Of a stretch of 64,000 nt of DNA, positions 25,865 to 34,513 are shown piece after piece. Under the pieces are notes generated by a model. It did not search any database and was not told where the DNA came from. It saw nothing but the letters and a program-made list of their open reading frames with translations. The position numbers were made by a program, and so were the translations under genes. Origin of the DNA: Dyadobacter sp. MSC1_007 (GTDB lineage Bacteria; Bacteroidota; Bacteroidia; Cytophagales; Spirosomataceae); contig NZ_JAMOZL010000005.1 of the NCBI RefSeq assembly GCF_023667495.1, positions 1-64,000 on the forward strand, in the 5' to 3' direction. Each line of letters starts with the position of its first letter. Within the stretch, counting starts at the first letter, position 1.

Positions 25865-26656
25865 TTAAGGTTTAATAAACGGACCGGCAATGGCCAATAC
25901 CGCCTCTTTGGTCAATGGTTCGTCAAATGCTTCGGTGACGGCCGCGTCCGATTTGGAGGCGAGGCCTTTCAAGTTTACTCCGCCTTGTGTCATGTTCTCC
26001 TCACCGGCATAAATCGCCGGAACCGCGCCTTCTTTACCCGTAATCCAGCCTTTCATAGCCGGGTTGCCGAGCTGCGCCGCAGCAAGCCTGCGTGCTACCG
26101 CTGCGTGACGTGCCTCAACCGAATGAACTTGTAATGCATATTCAAGGATCTGCGGGTCCATTTGCAATGCGCCTGCCTGACCTTTGTATGCCCGTACCCC
26201 GGTATCTTCCAATGCGCTGGACACGGTCACGAAGGTTTTGTAGTTGCTGAAAATGTCCGCAAAACCGCCTTTGTAAGTGAAATCGAAGCTTGGCTTGGTA
26301 ATAGCTTTTGCCCCTAACGCTTTCACCAGAAATGCGACATGCTGAGTTTCGTGCTTGCCGATCTGAGTGAAAATCACCTTGTCGGATGCCGGAATAAGAC
26401 CGGCGGCAGCGTTGCCAGCTTTATAAAATTCGTCTTCCAGATACTCGAGCGTCAATGCGTAATTTAACACATCAATTGCACCTGCCGACTGTGCGAATGC
26501 TTTATTGACAATGCTGGCAAATGCCATCGGAATAGCGGCCGAGGCCAATTTACTGCCGATCCTGTTCATGAAGTGACGGCGTGACGCATATTCGAGACGT
26601 CCTATTGCATCGCCGTCAATCTGCTGAAATTTATCTATGATTTTGAAAATATCCAT
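25865..26656 (-). CDS. exported ferritin-like domain protein
   Basis: 263 residues. Near the N-terminus SRRHFMNRIGSKLASAAIP forms a twin-arginine-type signal ending in AFAQS, preceded by about 25 extra residues. The mature part is a ferritin-like four-helix protein of the Ferritin_2 family, with ALTLEYLEDEFYKAG, IGKHETQHVAFLVKALG and YALQVHSVEARHAAVARRL. These supply the E-x(6)-Y and E-x2-H metal-binding patterns. Relatives occur with desiccation-related proteins. It follows the next gene upstream with a 27-base gap; the two are paralogues and probably one transcript. Whether it stores metal or oxidises it is unknown. Confidence 0.85.
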   Translation of the reverse strand: MDIFKIIDKFQQIDGDAIGRLEYASRRHFMNRIGSKLASAAIPMAFASIVNKAFAQSAGAIDVLNYALTLEYLEDEFYKAGNAAAGLIPASDKVIFTQIGKHETQHVAFLVKALGAKAITKPSFDFTYKGGFADIFSNYKTFVTVSSALEDTGVRAYKGQAGALQMDPQILEYALQVHSVEARHAAVARRLAAAQLGNPAMKGWITGKEGAVPAIYAGEENMTQGGVNLKGLASKSDAAVTEAFDEPLTKEAVLAIAGPFIKP

Positions 26657-26683
26657 TGTTTCCGATCTGATTAAAGTTGAAAG

Positions 26684-27409
26684 TTATTTGCCCACGTTTG
26701 CACCGGTAATGGTATCCTTTACGAAGCCTTTTACAGCTGCAAGGATGTCGGCAGGTGCAACTGCCTTGTCCATTCCGTTCGCATCGAGGATGTCATCTCC
26801 TGCAAAATCGGCCGATTTTGGGTTAATCAGGTCGCGGATCACCGCGGCGTGGCGTGCTTCCACCGACACGATCTTGCCTGCGAGCAGGAGATAGTTCGGG
26901 TCTTTAATTAGTTTTCCGGCACCATTATAGGCGGCAACACCGGTATCTTCAAATAATTTAGCTGCACCTAGTACGGCATCTCTCTTGGAGAAGTCAATGG
27001 CGCCAAAATTCGGCGTAAGTCCTTTGATCGCCTTATCTCCCAATGCTGCTTTGAAAAAGTCGCGGTGAATTACCTCGTGATCGCGGATATCGGTCAGGAT
27101 CGCTTTTTCCGCGTCCGACATCCCCATATAAGGTGTGGTAATGACCTGGATGTAGAATGCTGCTTCAAGTTGTTCGAGCGCGTATGCATAGTTGAGCACG
27201 CCAATGTCTCCCGAGCCAAGGTCGACTGCGTCGCCGGTTCCGGGTATCATCGGGTCATGGTCATCGTCGCTGCATGCGGCGGCAATGACGATCGTTCCAA
27301 GCGACGTGGCCAAGCCGGCTGAGCGTAAAAACAGACGTCTGTTAACGACTGACGCGATTTCCCCCTCCCTTTTGCCGGAGCTGTTTTTTGTGTCTGTGTT
27401 TTTGTTCAT
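26684..27409 (-). CDS. exported ferritin-like domain lipoprotein
   Basis: 241 residues. VNRRLFLRSAGLATSLGTIV is a twin-arginine signal and IAAACSDDD is a lipobox, so this looks like a Tat-exported lipoprotein. The mature part is Ferritin_2: YAYALEQLEAAFYIQV, ILTDIRDHEVIHRDFFKAALG and AGKIVSVEARHAAVIRDLI. The first of these (LEQLEAAFY) and the others line up with the downstream paralogue. Both carry ANLGAIDFS-like segments. A role in periplasmic metal or peroxide handling is plausible, next to a sulfite-oxidising pair, but is inferred. Confidence 0.85.
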   Translation of the reverse strand: MNKNTDTKNSSGKREGEIASVVNRRLFLRSAGLATSLGTIVIAAACSDDDHDPMIPGTGDAVDLGSGDIGVLNYAYALEQLEAAFYIQVITTPYMGMSDAEKAILTDIRDHEVIHRDFFKAALGDKAIKGLTPNFGAIDFSKRDAVLGAAKLFEDTGVAAYNGAGKLIKDPNYLLLAGKIVSVEARHAAVIRDLINPKSADFAGDDILDANGMDKAVAPADILAAVKGFVKDTITGANVGK

Positions 27410-27999
27410 AGCAATAAAGGTTTTCAGTCACCTTCCGTGTGTTCGAAAGACTTTTGACAGACCTACGCGCCTTTTTTTGCTTTAGATCAACCGTTGTGAA
27501 AAAAACGGTATTGAAGTGGAGGAATTCAAGAGGGGTATAAAAAACAAAAAGAGCCTTTTGTGGAGACTCTTAGTGCTTTCAGACTAACCGATTGTAATAT
27601 TAAATAACGTTGAGTAATGAATGCCTGAGTTATAATTCAAATATCTGAATGTATAGCGTTGAATTCACATGGTGTGTAGTAGTTATGCTACTTGTTGCTG
27701 AGCAATAATTTCTACGCAAATATAACGTATAATGTTTCTAAGCAGAAAATATTTTTTTAAAAAATTTTGAATTTTTTTTAGTTAGCGTAATAAGATATGG
27801 GTAGAAAGAATAAATACTTATCAAAATTCGCATCATTGGTGTTTAATTCTACAACTTGTAGGGACAAGTGTCAGTAGAATGAGTTGCGTCGTGTATGTTA
27901 AAATTGGTTACTACCTGATTATCAACTTTTTTTGTATCCTACGTTTACTGGCACAGATATCTAAACTGATTATACCTAAAAATTAAATGCCGAATAATT
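27410..27999. other. AT-rich 590-base gap without a protein gene
   Basis: No open frame with a credible start covers this stretch; base composition is clearly more AT-rich than its neighbours. It must hold the promoters of the divergent ferritin-like operon (left) and the 28000 gene (right). It also holds a possible small RNA on the minus strand (27545-27711). I found no tRNA, attachment site or insertion sequence end. Confidence 0.6.
27545..27711 (-). ncRNA. candidate small RNA
   Basis: On the minus strand a perfect -7 box TATATTTG (27717-27724) reads into about 165 bases. The stretch ends in AAGAGtctCCacaaaaGGcTCTT followed by TTTTGTTTTTT, a terminator-like hairpin with a T-run (27541-27571). 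Inside, AATTCAA and TTGAATT can pair around a 19-base loop, and AGTAG/CTACT form a small stem. No open frame of note lies within. No -33 TTG was found at the usual distance. The pattern of promoter, structured untranslated stretch and terminator in an otherwise empty gap suggests a trans-acting RNA; the class is not recognised. Confidence 0.35.
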
Positions 28000-28302
28000 A
28001 TGCGACTTACCCTCTTAGCAATCAGCATTCAGATTTTCACCGGGGCATTATTGCCCTCAGCGGCGGTGGAGGCACATTCATATGCCGTAACACACACACA
28101 GCAAAGTAAGATATCGGTGAGGCCGGAGGATTTGCCGGAGCCTGTCAAAAGTACGCTTGCAAGCTCCTGGTCCGAATGGAAGGTGACCAGCGCCTACCTG
28201 GTAACAAGAGACGATAATTCACAGTATTACGAAGTCAATATCAAGCGATCGGAAGAAACTTCTACCCTGAATTTGGATAAGTACGGAAAGAAAGTCGACT
28301 AA
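28000..28302 (+). CDS. small exported PepSY-like protein
   Basis: 100 residues with an N-terminal signal peptide (ISIQIFTGALLPSAAVEA). The mature part RPEDLPEPVKSTLASSWSEW, then SAYLVTRDDNSQYYEVNIKR and LNLDKYGKKV, follows the one-repeat pattern of PepSY-like domains: a helix, then strands carrying Tyr-x-Val and a final Gly/Asp turn. Such proteins are common in the Bacteroidota periplasm, often near two-component systems, as here. Function unknown; inhibition or binding of a protease has been proposed for larger PepSY proteins. A terminator follows. Confidence 0.7.
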   Translation: MRLTLLAISIQIFTGALLPSAAVEAHSYAVTHTQQSKISVRPEDLPEPVKSTLASSWSEWKVTSAYLVTRDDNSQYYEVNIKRSEETSTLNLDKYGKKVD

Positions 28303-28337
28303 TTATCGGTGTTTCCGGCTTACAACAGGCTCATTAC

Positions 28338-28365
28338 GAAAAGCCGGAGATTTCTCCGGCTTTTT
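28338..28365 (+). terminator. terminator after PepSY-like gene
   Basis: AAAAGCCGGAG, loop ATTT, CTCCGGCTTTTT. A perfect stem with a T-run, 36 bases after the stop codon. Confidence 0.92.
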
Positions 28366-28437
28366 GGCGTTTGTTTTTATAATTTTACATTTACCCACTC
28401 GTTAATTAATATTTATTTTTCTGAAATTGTTTAATCC

Positions 28438-29814
28438 ATGGCTCACCTGCTCCTCGTTGAAGACGACTCCACATTTTCGAAGCTGCTCACCAATTTTCTC
28501 GGCAAGCATGGTCATCAGGTAAAAGTTTGTACAAACATCAGGGAGGCCAGGGAAACGCTGGGTAAAAATGATCCAGACGGGCCATTTGAGGTTTTAATGC
28601 TTGATTATCGCCTGCCTGATGGCAACTCGGTGGATTTTCTGAAGACATTACGTAGTGAAGGTAACCGGACGCCCGCGTTCATTATGACGAGTTTCCACGA
28701 TGTAAGGACAGCCGTTACCGCCATGCAGATTGGAGCTTTTGATTACATCACAAAGCCAGTTAACCCCGAAGAACTGCTTATGGTACTGAGAGAGGCGCTG
28801 AATAAAGGAGAGGTCACCAGTGTAAAGGCCGCCCCGAAAGCAAAAGCCAATGCGAAAACGGAAAAGCAATCGCTTGATTATATCGAGGGAAGAAGCAAGA
28901 TCGCCAAACAGCTGTTTGAATATGTGCGTTTGGTGGCGCCTACGGATATGTCTGTGATCATTCAGGGCGAAAGCGGGACCGGTAAAGAGCATGTGGCCAA
29001 GTCAATCCACCGCCTTAGCAAACGTGCGGATGGCCCGTTCGTTGCGATCGACTGCGGTTCGCTTTCCAAGGAACTTGCAGCCAGTGAGCTGTTCGGACAT
29101 AAGAAAGGAGCGTTTACGGGTGCATTGCAGGATAAAATAGGCCAGTTTGAAGCTGCCGACGGCGGTACGCTTTTCCTGGACGAAATAGGTAACCTGAGCT
29201 ACGATGTGCAGATCAAACTGCTAAGGGCATTGCAGGAACGCATTATTGTTCCGATCGGTGGCACTACACAGGTGAAGGTGGATGTGAGACTGATCGCGGC
29301 GACCAATGAAGACCTGATGTCCAGTGCTGCCAATGGCGATTTCCGCGAGGATCTTTACCACCGTTTGAATGAGTTTAAAATTGAAGTGCCCCCATTGCGG
29401 AAGCGTGATGAAGACCTGCCGATTTTCGTACAGCATTTTGTAGACAAAGCCAACCAGGAACTGGATCGTAATGTGAGGGAGCTGTCGAAAGAAGTAATGG
29501 ATGTATTCCAGAAATATGACTGGCCAGGTAACCTTCGTGAGCTCAATAATGTGATCAAGAGATTGGTACTGCTTTCGAAGGAAGAGATCGCTACGCTGAG
29601 CGCATTGCCTGCTGAAATGATCACCGCGATGGAAGACCAGCAAAAACCTGCCGCCGCAGGCTCAGACCTGAAAGCATTGCAGGAAACCCACGAAAAGGAA
29701 ATGATCGAAAAAGTGTTGCAGGAAGTGCGCTATAATAAAAGCAAAGCCGCGAAACTGCTCAATATCGACAGAAAGACTTTATACTACAAGATCGAGAAAT
29801 ATCATATCGAATAG
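28438..29814 (+). CDS. sigma-54-dependent response regulator (NtrC family)
   Basis: 458 residues in three parts. The receiver domain (3-120) has the acidic pair in VEDD, phosphoacceptor Asp56 in LMLDYRLPDG and the switch Lys in ITKPVNP. The AAA+ domain (about 147-380) has Walker A GESGTGKE (177-184), the sigma-54 contact loop GAFTGA (224-229) and Walker B GGTLFLDEIG. The C-terminal Fis-type helix-turn-helix is RYNKSKAAKLLNIDRKTLYYKI. It activates genes transcribed by RpoN when phosphorylated. Its 3' end overlaps that of the convergent hybrid kinase gene by 13 bases; the kinase, through its own HPt domain, is a likely phosphodonor. Confidence 0.95.
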   Translation: MAHLLLVEDDSTFSKLLTNFLGKHGHQVKVCTNIREARETLGKNDPDGPFEVLMLDYRLPDGNSVDFLKTLRSEGNRTPAFIMTSFHDVRTAVTAMQIGAFDYITKPVNPEELLMVLREALNKGEVTSVKAAPKAKANAKTEKQSLDYIEGRSKIAKQLFEYVRLVAPTDMSVIIQGESGTGKEHVAKSIHRLSKRADGPFVAIDCGSLSKELAASELFGHKKGAFTGALQDKIGQFEAADGGTLFLDEIGNLSYDVQIKLLRALQERIIVPIGGTTQVKVDVRLIAATNEDLMSSAANGDFREDLYHRLNEFKIEVPPLRKRDEDLPIFVQHFVDKANQELDRNVRELSKEVMDVFQKYDWPGNLRELNNVIKRLVLLSKEEIATLSALPAEMITAMEDQQKPAAAGSDLKALQETHEKEMIEKVLQEVRYNKSKAAKLLNIDRKTLYYKIEKYHIE

Positions 29815-32330
29815 GAAAGAGCTCTTTCCTCCACTTGCTCGATTACCGATGCAGCATCCGTCAGAACCTGGCTTATTTCATCGCCGGACACTTCTGACGG
29901 ATTTTCTCTTAAGCCTATTTCCAGTGCCCGGAACCTTGCTGAAAGGTCTTTCGCTCCGATCTGTCCCGTGCGTCCCGCCATTCGGTGCATCAGCTCGTGC
30001 GCGTGGCCGGCCTCTCCGTTTGCTACATACGACCTCAGCGATATGATATCCTGCCGCGAATCTTTCACAAATTGTTCAAGGATCTCTCTTAACAGGCTTT
30101 CATCTCCGAAAGTCATTTCATTAAGCATTGAAAAGTCGAAATCGAGGTTATGCGCAGGGATTTGCACCGAAGGGCCAACTGGTGATGAGGACGATTCCAA
30201 AAGTTCAAGAAGCTCCTTGGAATGGAATGGCTTCATCAGATAACCATCAAAACCCATACTGAGCAGGTTTTTGCGCTCTTCCGGTAATGCTTGTGCGGTC
30301 AGGACGAAGAACTTGACGTCATCCGGGGCCGATTTACGCAGGCGTTTGCAAAGTTCCGCGCCATTCATTCCCGACATCCGCATGTCTGTCAGCAGGTATT
30401 TTACCTGATTATCCCAGGGTCTGTTTAAAACCTCCTCAGCCGAGGAGAACGAAGTGTGTGGAATGCCGTTCATCTCCAGAACCGAAGAGCACCATTTCAA
30501 TATGAAAGCATCGTCGTCAACCAGCCAGACCTTGCCGTTGATCCGATAATCTCTTTCTGGCGCTTCTTCTGCCAATTCCAGTGTTTCTGCTTTTTTCATA
30601 CTGGTGGTTACAAAAAAAGTCGTGCCCTGACCCGGCGTACTGCTCACATGGATCTTTCCTGACATGCCTTCCACCAGCGCTTTTACAATGCTCAGACCCA
30701 GTCCCGTACCACCGAACCTACGGGAAATAGACGGGTCGGCTTGCTCGAACTGGGTAAAAATACGCTGAACCTGCTCCTGGGACAGCCCGATACCCGTGTC
30801 AGAAACCTGATATTCAATTTTTACAGCATCGCCCGATATATGGCCATGCACTTTCAGTATAACCTCCCCGTTTTCGGTAAACTTAATCGCGTTAGTCAAC
30901 AAATTGTACAGAACCTGCCGCAATCTGAACGGGTCGCCATGCAGGTAGAGGTTTGGTGTGAGGGAATTTTCCAGCCGCAATACCAATCCTTTTGAAAGAG
31001 CGGTCGGGCGGAGCACCTGAATCACCTCATTCAGCAGCGGATTGATAGAGAATACCCTGTCTTCAAATGTAAACCGGTCGGAAATAATGCGGCTGTAATC
31101 CAGTACTTCATTGACTAGATAAAGCAAGTGCTCGGAAGCCGAATGGAGTGTTTCGAGATCCTCTTTCCGGGGCTTTTCGTCGTTTTTAAGCGCCTCGGCA
31201 TAGCCGATAATCGATTGTAGCGGCGTGCGGATCTCGTGGCTCATATTAGCCAGGAAGCGCTGTTTGGCCATACTGTGGTATTCCGCCTCTTCCTTGGCTT
31301 CTTCGAGCTGACTCCGGTATTCGTTGCTTTTGGTGATGTCGGTGAAAATGAGGTAGGCCATAACAGCCGTCAGGAAAAAGAAGCCCAGCATGATCCATTC
31401 CAGGTATTTGACACTGCCCTCCATAATGCTTTTCGCCTGTAAGCTCTGCTTGTTGGATTGTTTCAGGACTTCTCTCTCCACTTCCTGCATGATGCTCAGC
31501 AACTGTTTCACCAGCGAATTACGAGCTGCGGCCAGCTCCTGTTCACGGTCCACAAAGCTCGTCGTCCTGATTTTTTGCGACTTTTCGATTGCATGGACGG
31601 CTTCGCCAACTTTTTCGATTGTGCTATCCTCCTGCGCAACCTTAATAGTGTCGACCTGTACATTCACTTCCTGTTTTTGAACCACTTTTGAAGGCTCCAC
31701 AGGCGTTTTTTTGCTTTTTTTATTTCCACCAAAAACACGTCCGAAGAAGCCTTTCTTTTCACCTGCCTTTTGCGCAGTATCGGGTACCTCTGTATAAACG
31801 GTGGTAGTAGTGGTTCTTTTTTCAGTTTTAACGACCGTGCTATCCGGTTTAAGTTTCGTCGTAATGAGGCCGGAAATGGATTTGACCTCGTCTTCGAGTG
31901 CCTTGTTGCTAACCAGCTTGGTCCTGACTTTTACATAATTTCCGTAGATCTTGTCCCGCGCTTTGAGGATATTTTTCATCGAGTCGATCCGGATGACCTG
32001 CATGTCATCGCCGAAACTCATCACGCTCAAAGAGTCGAGGGTAGCAAGTAGTTCGGTGGATTTGGACAGCACGTCCTCGTTGAGCTCTTCACCTTTCAGT
32101 TTGCGCTCATTCTGGAGGTGATCCAGTTGGAGAATATTCTTGAAGATTTTGTTGACCAGCCTTAATTTATCGTCGGGTGTCGAAAGGTCTTCGAGCTTGG
32201 CAAGCATGTTGTCGAATGCCAGCTTGCTCGTGATCCACGATGTTGCCAGGGCCAGAGATGCTATGAAAAATCCAAGCAGGATCTTGCCTTTAACTGATTT
32301 CAAGAAATACGGGTCACGCAGAGTCGACAT
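29802..32330 (-). CDS. hybrid sensor histidine kinase with receiver and HPt domains
   Basis: 842 residues. TM1 at about 15-35, a long helical periplasmic sensor region (about 36-315, with a low-complexity Thr/Lys stretch), then TM2 at about 320-340. The HisKA domain carries His365 in FLANMSHEIRTPL. The ATPase domain has NAIKFTENGE, VSDTGIGLS and FGGTGLGLSIVKAL. The receiver has Asp649 in LTDMRMSGMNG, and the C-terminal HPt domain has His782 in ELMHRMAGRTGQ. It is a full phosphorelay in one chain, His-Asp-His. The natural next step is the Asp of the neighbouring NtrC-type regulator, which overlaps it tail to tail. The sensor ligand is unknown. Confidence 0.93.
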   Translation of the reverse strand: MSTLRDPYFLKSVKGKILLGFFIASLALATSWITSKLAFDNMLAKLEDLSTPDDKLRLVNKIFKNILQLDHLQNERKLKGEELNEDVLSKSTELLATLDSLSVMSFGDDMQVIRIDSMKNILKARDKIYGNYVKVRTKLVSNKALEDEVKSISGLITTKLKPDSTVVKTEKRTTTTTVYTEVPDTAQKAGEKKGFFGRVFGGNKKSKKTPVEPSKVVQKQEVNVQVDTIKVAQEDSTIEKVGEAVHAIEKSQKIRTTSFVDREQELAAARNSLVKQLLSIMQEVEREVLKQSNKQSLQAKSIMEGSVKYLEWIMLGFFFLTAVMAYLIFTDITKSNEYRSQLEEAKEEAEYHSMAKQRFLANMSHEIRTPLQSIIGYAEALKNDEKPRKEDLETLHSASEHLLYLVNEVLDYSRIISDRFTFEDRVFSINPLLNEVIQVLRPTALSKGLVLRLENSLTPNLYLHGDPFRLRQVLYNLLTNAIKFTENGEVILKVHGHISGDAVKIEYQVSDTGIGLSQEQVQRIFTQFEQADPSISRRFGGTGLGLSIVKALVEGMSGKIHVSSTPGQGTTFFVTTSMKKAETLELAEEAPERDYRINGKVWLVDDDAFILKWCSSVLEMNGIPHTSFSSAEEVLNRPWDNQVKYLLTDMRMSGMNGAELCKRLRKSAPDDVKFFVLTAQALPEERKNLLSMGFDGYLMKPFHSKELLELLESSSSPVGPSVQIPAHNLDFDFSMLNEMTFGDESLLREILEQFVKDSRQDIISLRSYVANGEAGHAHELMHRMAGRTGQIGAKDLSARFRALEIGLRENPSEVSGDEISQVLTDAASVIEQVEERALSYSI

Positions 32331-32461
32331 AATGCTTTGTACTATTCAATATCAACTAACGCATTTTGGATTGCAAAACTTACAATTTCAAATGCATCTG
32401 TCTGATTTATAACGTGAATATAATGCATTAAAAGTTAATGTGGATAACTGATAGCGCATGT

Positions 32462-32496
32462 AAAAAGGCTGCCTCCGTGATGGAAGCAGCCTTTTC
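32462..32496 (-). terminator. terminator after the propeller/cytochrome gene
   Basis: AAAAAGGCTGCCTCC and GGAAGCAGCCTTTT pair around GTGAT with one mismatch. T-runs exist on both strands. It lies about 50 bases after the stop of the 32543 gene, and also faces the hybrid kinase promoter region. Confidence 0.8.
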
Positions 32497-32542
32497 GGTA
32501 TTATAACAACAGATTCACGACTATTAAACCGCGCTTTCAGGA

Positions 32543-34486
32543 TTATTTCGCAAGCGAATTGATCCAGGCAGCGATTTTTGCCGCTTCTGCCTTTGGAACC
32601 TGTGGCATAGGAGCCATTGGGGTAGCATAATCCGGCCAGTTCTCAGGCTTCGGCGCGTAAATAAGCTCTACGATTTTCTCGTTGCTGTATTTGCGTTTAG
32701 CAACGTCCAGGTAGGACGGCCCAACTACTTTTTTATCTGCTGCATGGCAGGCCAGACAGGTATTTTTTTGCAAAAGTGGTTTTACTTCCTCCCATGTTGG
32801 GGCTTTGGCTACACTTGCTTTGGCAGTGGTAGCTTTTCCTTTTCCGTCCGGAGAAACGTGCTCTTTTGCCGGTTCAGTAGTTACCGAAGCCGATGCCTTT
32901 CCTGAACGGGTTGTTTTCAGGTCCGAAACTTTCAGTTTTTCACCGTCAGGGATGTTGTTCAATGTGTAATAAGCATCCGGGTGAACGAGCGACCAGCTGT
33001 TAGACGACGCGCGAACGCCTTCGAGTGATATTTTGTGCACATAATATTGACGCATTCCGTCGAGTACAATGCGTACTTTCTTGTTGTCGTCAGACACTTT
33101 AACACCGGTGATTTTCACATCTTCCAGGTTGATCTGCGGGCTTCCGTACACAGGATAGTGCTTGTACAGGTAGCTGCTTACTTTGTAAGAGTCCAGATCT
33201 TCCGCCGATTTACGGTCAACAGGCATTGTAAATTCGATTTCGAATCCATCAGGCTGGGCCTTTACGGTGTACATTTCAAATGGCATTTTACCATTCCAAA
33301 CCAGGCGCTGAAGTCCTTGATTGGCATCTCCGGCCGATCCCCATCCGCGGTTGGTTTCACCCACGAACATGGAGCCGTCCTTATCAAACGCCATACGAAG
33401 CACTCCCGATTGGAAGCCGCTGCGGAAACCGATGCTGGCTCCCTGGTATTCGCCTTTTACTTTTTCAAGTACGATGCGCATGATATTGCTTTGTCCCTGG
33501 TCGCCCACGAAAACCTGGCCGGTAAATGGCCCGAAACCTCCTTGCGTGTTATCCAGGATCAATTCCGAAGTGGAAACACCGTGGACACCATATGGCAACC
33601 ATACAGCCGGAAGCTGCACCATGTCATATTTTTCTTTCAGTTGATACAAGAATTGAGGGGCTTCATTACCAGTGTTTTCTGGTTTGATAGCGCGGCCTTG
33701 CGCATCTTTATGCTGACGGTTGTCGCGTTCTGCAAAGAATTGTTTTTCGGTCAGTTTCACAGGTGAGTTAGGCAATCCGGCCCAGCGCAGTCCCGCAGGG
33801 TGGCCCATAAATCCTCCTTTTTTAACCTGGAAAATTGCACCGGTACCCATCCAGTCGCCCTGGTTGTCGGTGTAGAAAAGCTCGCCGTTCAGCATGCTGA
33901 TACCCGCAGGGGAGCGCACGCCGGTTGCGTATGGTTCGTATTTGCCGTCGTTGGTGATATGGAAAATCCACCCACGGCCTGGAACGCGGCTTTCGCCTCT
34001 CCACCATTCTTCGTCACCGAATGCAACGTTACCACTCACGAAAAAGCTGCCATCCGGAGCCAGTTTAGGGCCGAAAGAGTATTCGTGGTAATGTCCTGAC
34101 AGTGGCCATGCGTATACTGTTTCGTAAATATCAGCCTTGCCGTCACCGTTTTTGTCAACAAGCTTGGTCAGCTCGCCGCGTTGCGCGCAGTATAATGCGC
34201 CTTCTTTGTAGGCAAGTCCGAGGATTTCGTGCAAGCCCGTTGCGAACTTTCTGAAATAAGGCGTACGGCTGGTCGGGTTATCCACGATCCATACTTCACC
34301 ACGGCGGGTTGAGATCGCCAGTGAGCCGTTCGGCATGGTTGTCAAACCGCCTACTTCAAGGATAATGCCCTCAGGGATCGGCGGGGTGATGATCTTATAA
34401 AAATCTTCTTCTTTTGGAGACTCCTGCGCTTTCAGCATCGAAAGTGTCGCCAAAAGAGCAAATGCTATGTGAGCAATTTTTTTCAT
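32543..34486 (-). CDS. exported beta-propeller (sugar dehydrogenase-like) protein with C-terminal cytochrome c domain
   Basis: 647 residues with a signal peptide (HIAFALLATLSMLKAQ). Residues about 40-420 resemble the PVC/PQQ-type sugar dehydrogenase propeller seen in membrane-bound dehydrogenase proteins, with EILGLAYKEGALY, KLVDKNGDGKAD, GYHEYSFGP-like and FVGDQGQSNIMRIV repeats. A Ser/Lys/Thr linker (about 525-570) leads to a haem-c domain with CLACH and KKVVGPSYLDVA, and TPMAPMP supplies the Met ligand. It would oxidise a sugar or alcohol and pass electrons to the respiratory chain. The next gene encodes a DUF1080 protein, 27 bases away, so the pair likely works together on oxidised sugars. 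Cofactor (PQQ or none) is uncertain. Confidence 0.82.
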   Translation of the reverse strand: MKKIAHIAFALLATLSMLKAQESPKEEDFYKIITPPIPEGIILEVGGLTTMPNGSLAISTRRGEVWIVDNPTSRTPYFRKFATGLHEILGLAYKEGALYCAQRGELTKLVDKNGDGKADIYETVYAWPLSGHYHEYSFGPKLAPDGSFFVSGNVAFGDEEWWRGESRVPGRGWIFHITNDGKYEPYATGVRSPAGISMLNGELFYTDNQGDWMGTGAIFQVKKGGFMGHPAGLRWAGLPNSPVKLTEKQFFAERDNRQHKDAQGRAIKPENTGNEAPQFLYQLKEKYDMVQLPAVWLPYGVHGVSTSELILDNTQGGFGPFTGQVFVGDQGQSNIMRIVLEKVKGEYQGASIGFRSGFQSGVLRMAFDKDGSMFVGETNRGWGSAGDANQGLQRLVWNGKMPFEMYTVKAQPDGFEIEFTMPVDRKSAEDLDSYKVSSYLYKHYPVYGSPQINLEDVKITGVKVSDDNKKVRIVLDGMRQYYVHKISLEGVRASSNSWSLVHPDAYYTLNNIPDGEKLKVSDLKTTRSGKASASVTTEPAKEHVSPDGKGKATTAKASVAKAPTWEEVKPLLQKNTCLACHAADKKVVGPSYLDVAKRKYSNEKIVELIYAPKPENWPDYATPMAPMPQVPKAEAAKIAAWINSLAK

Positions 34487-34513
34487 TATATATCAGAAAT
34501 AATAAGGTTAAAA

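Noticed and set aside
33035..33766. A 243-codon plus-strand frame opposite the propeller/cytochrome gene.
   Set aside because: It lies inside a well-supported gene and its protein has no recognisable features.
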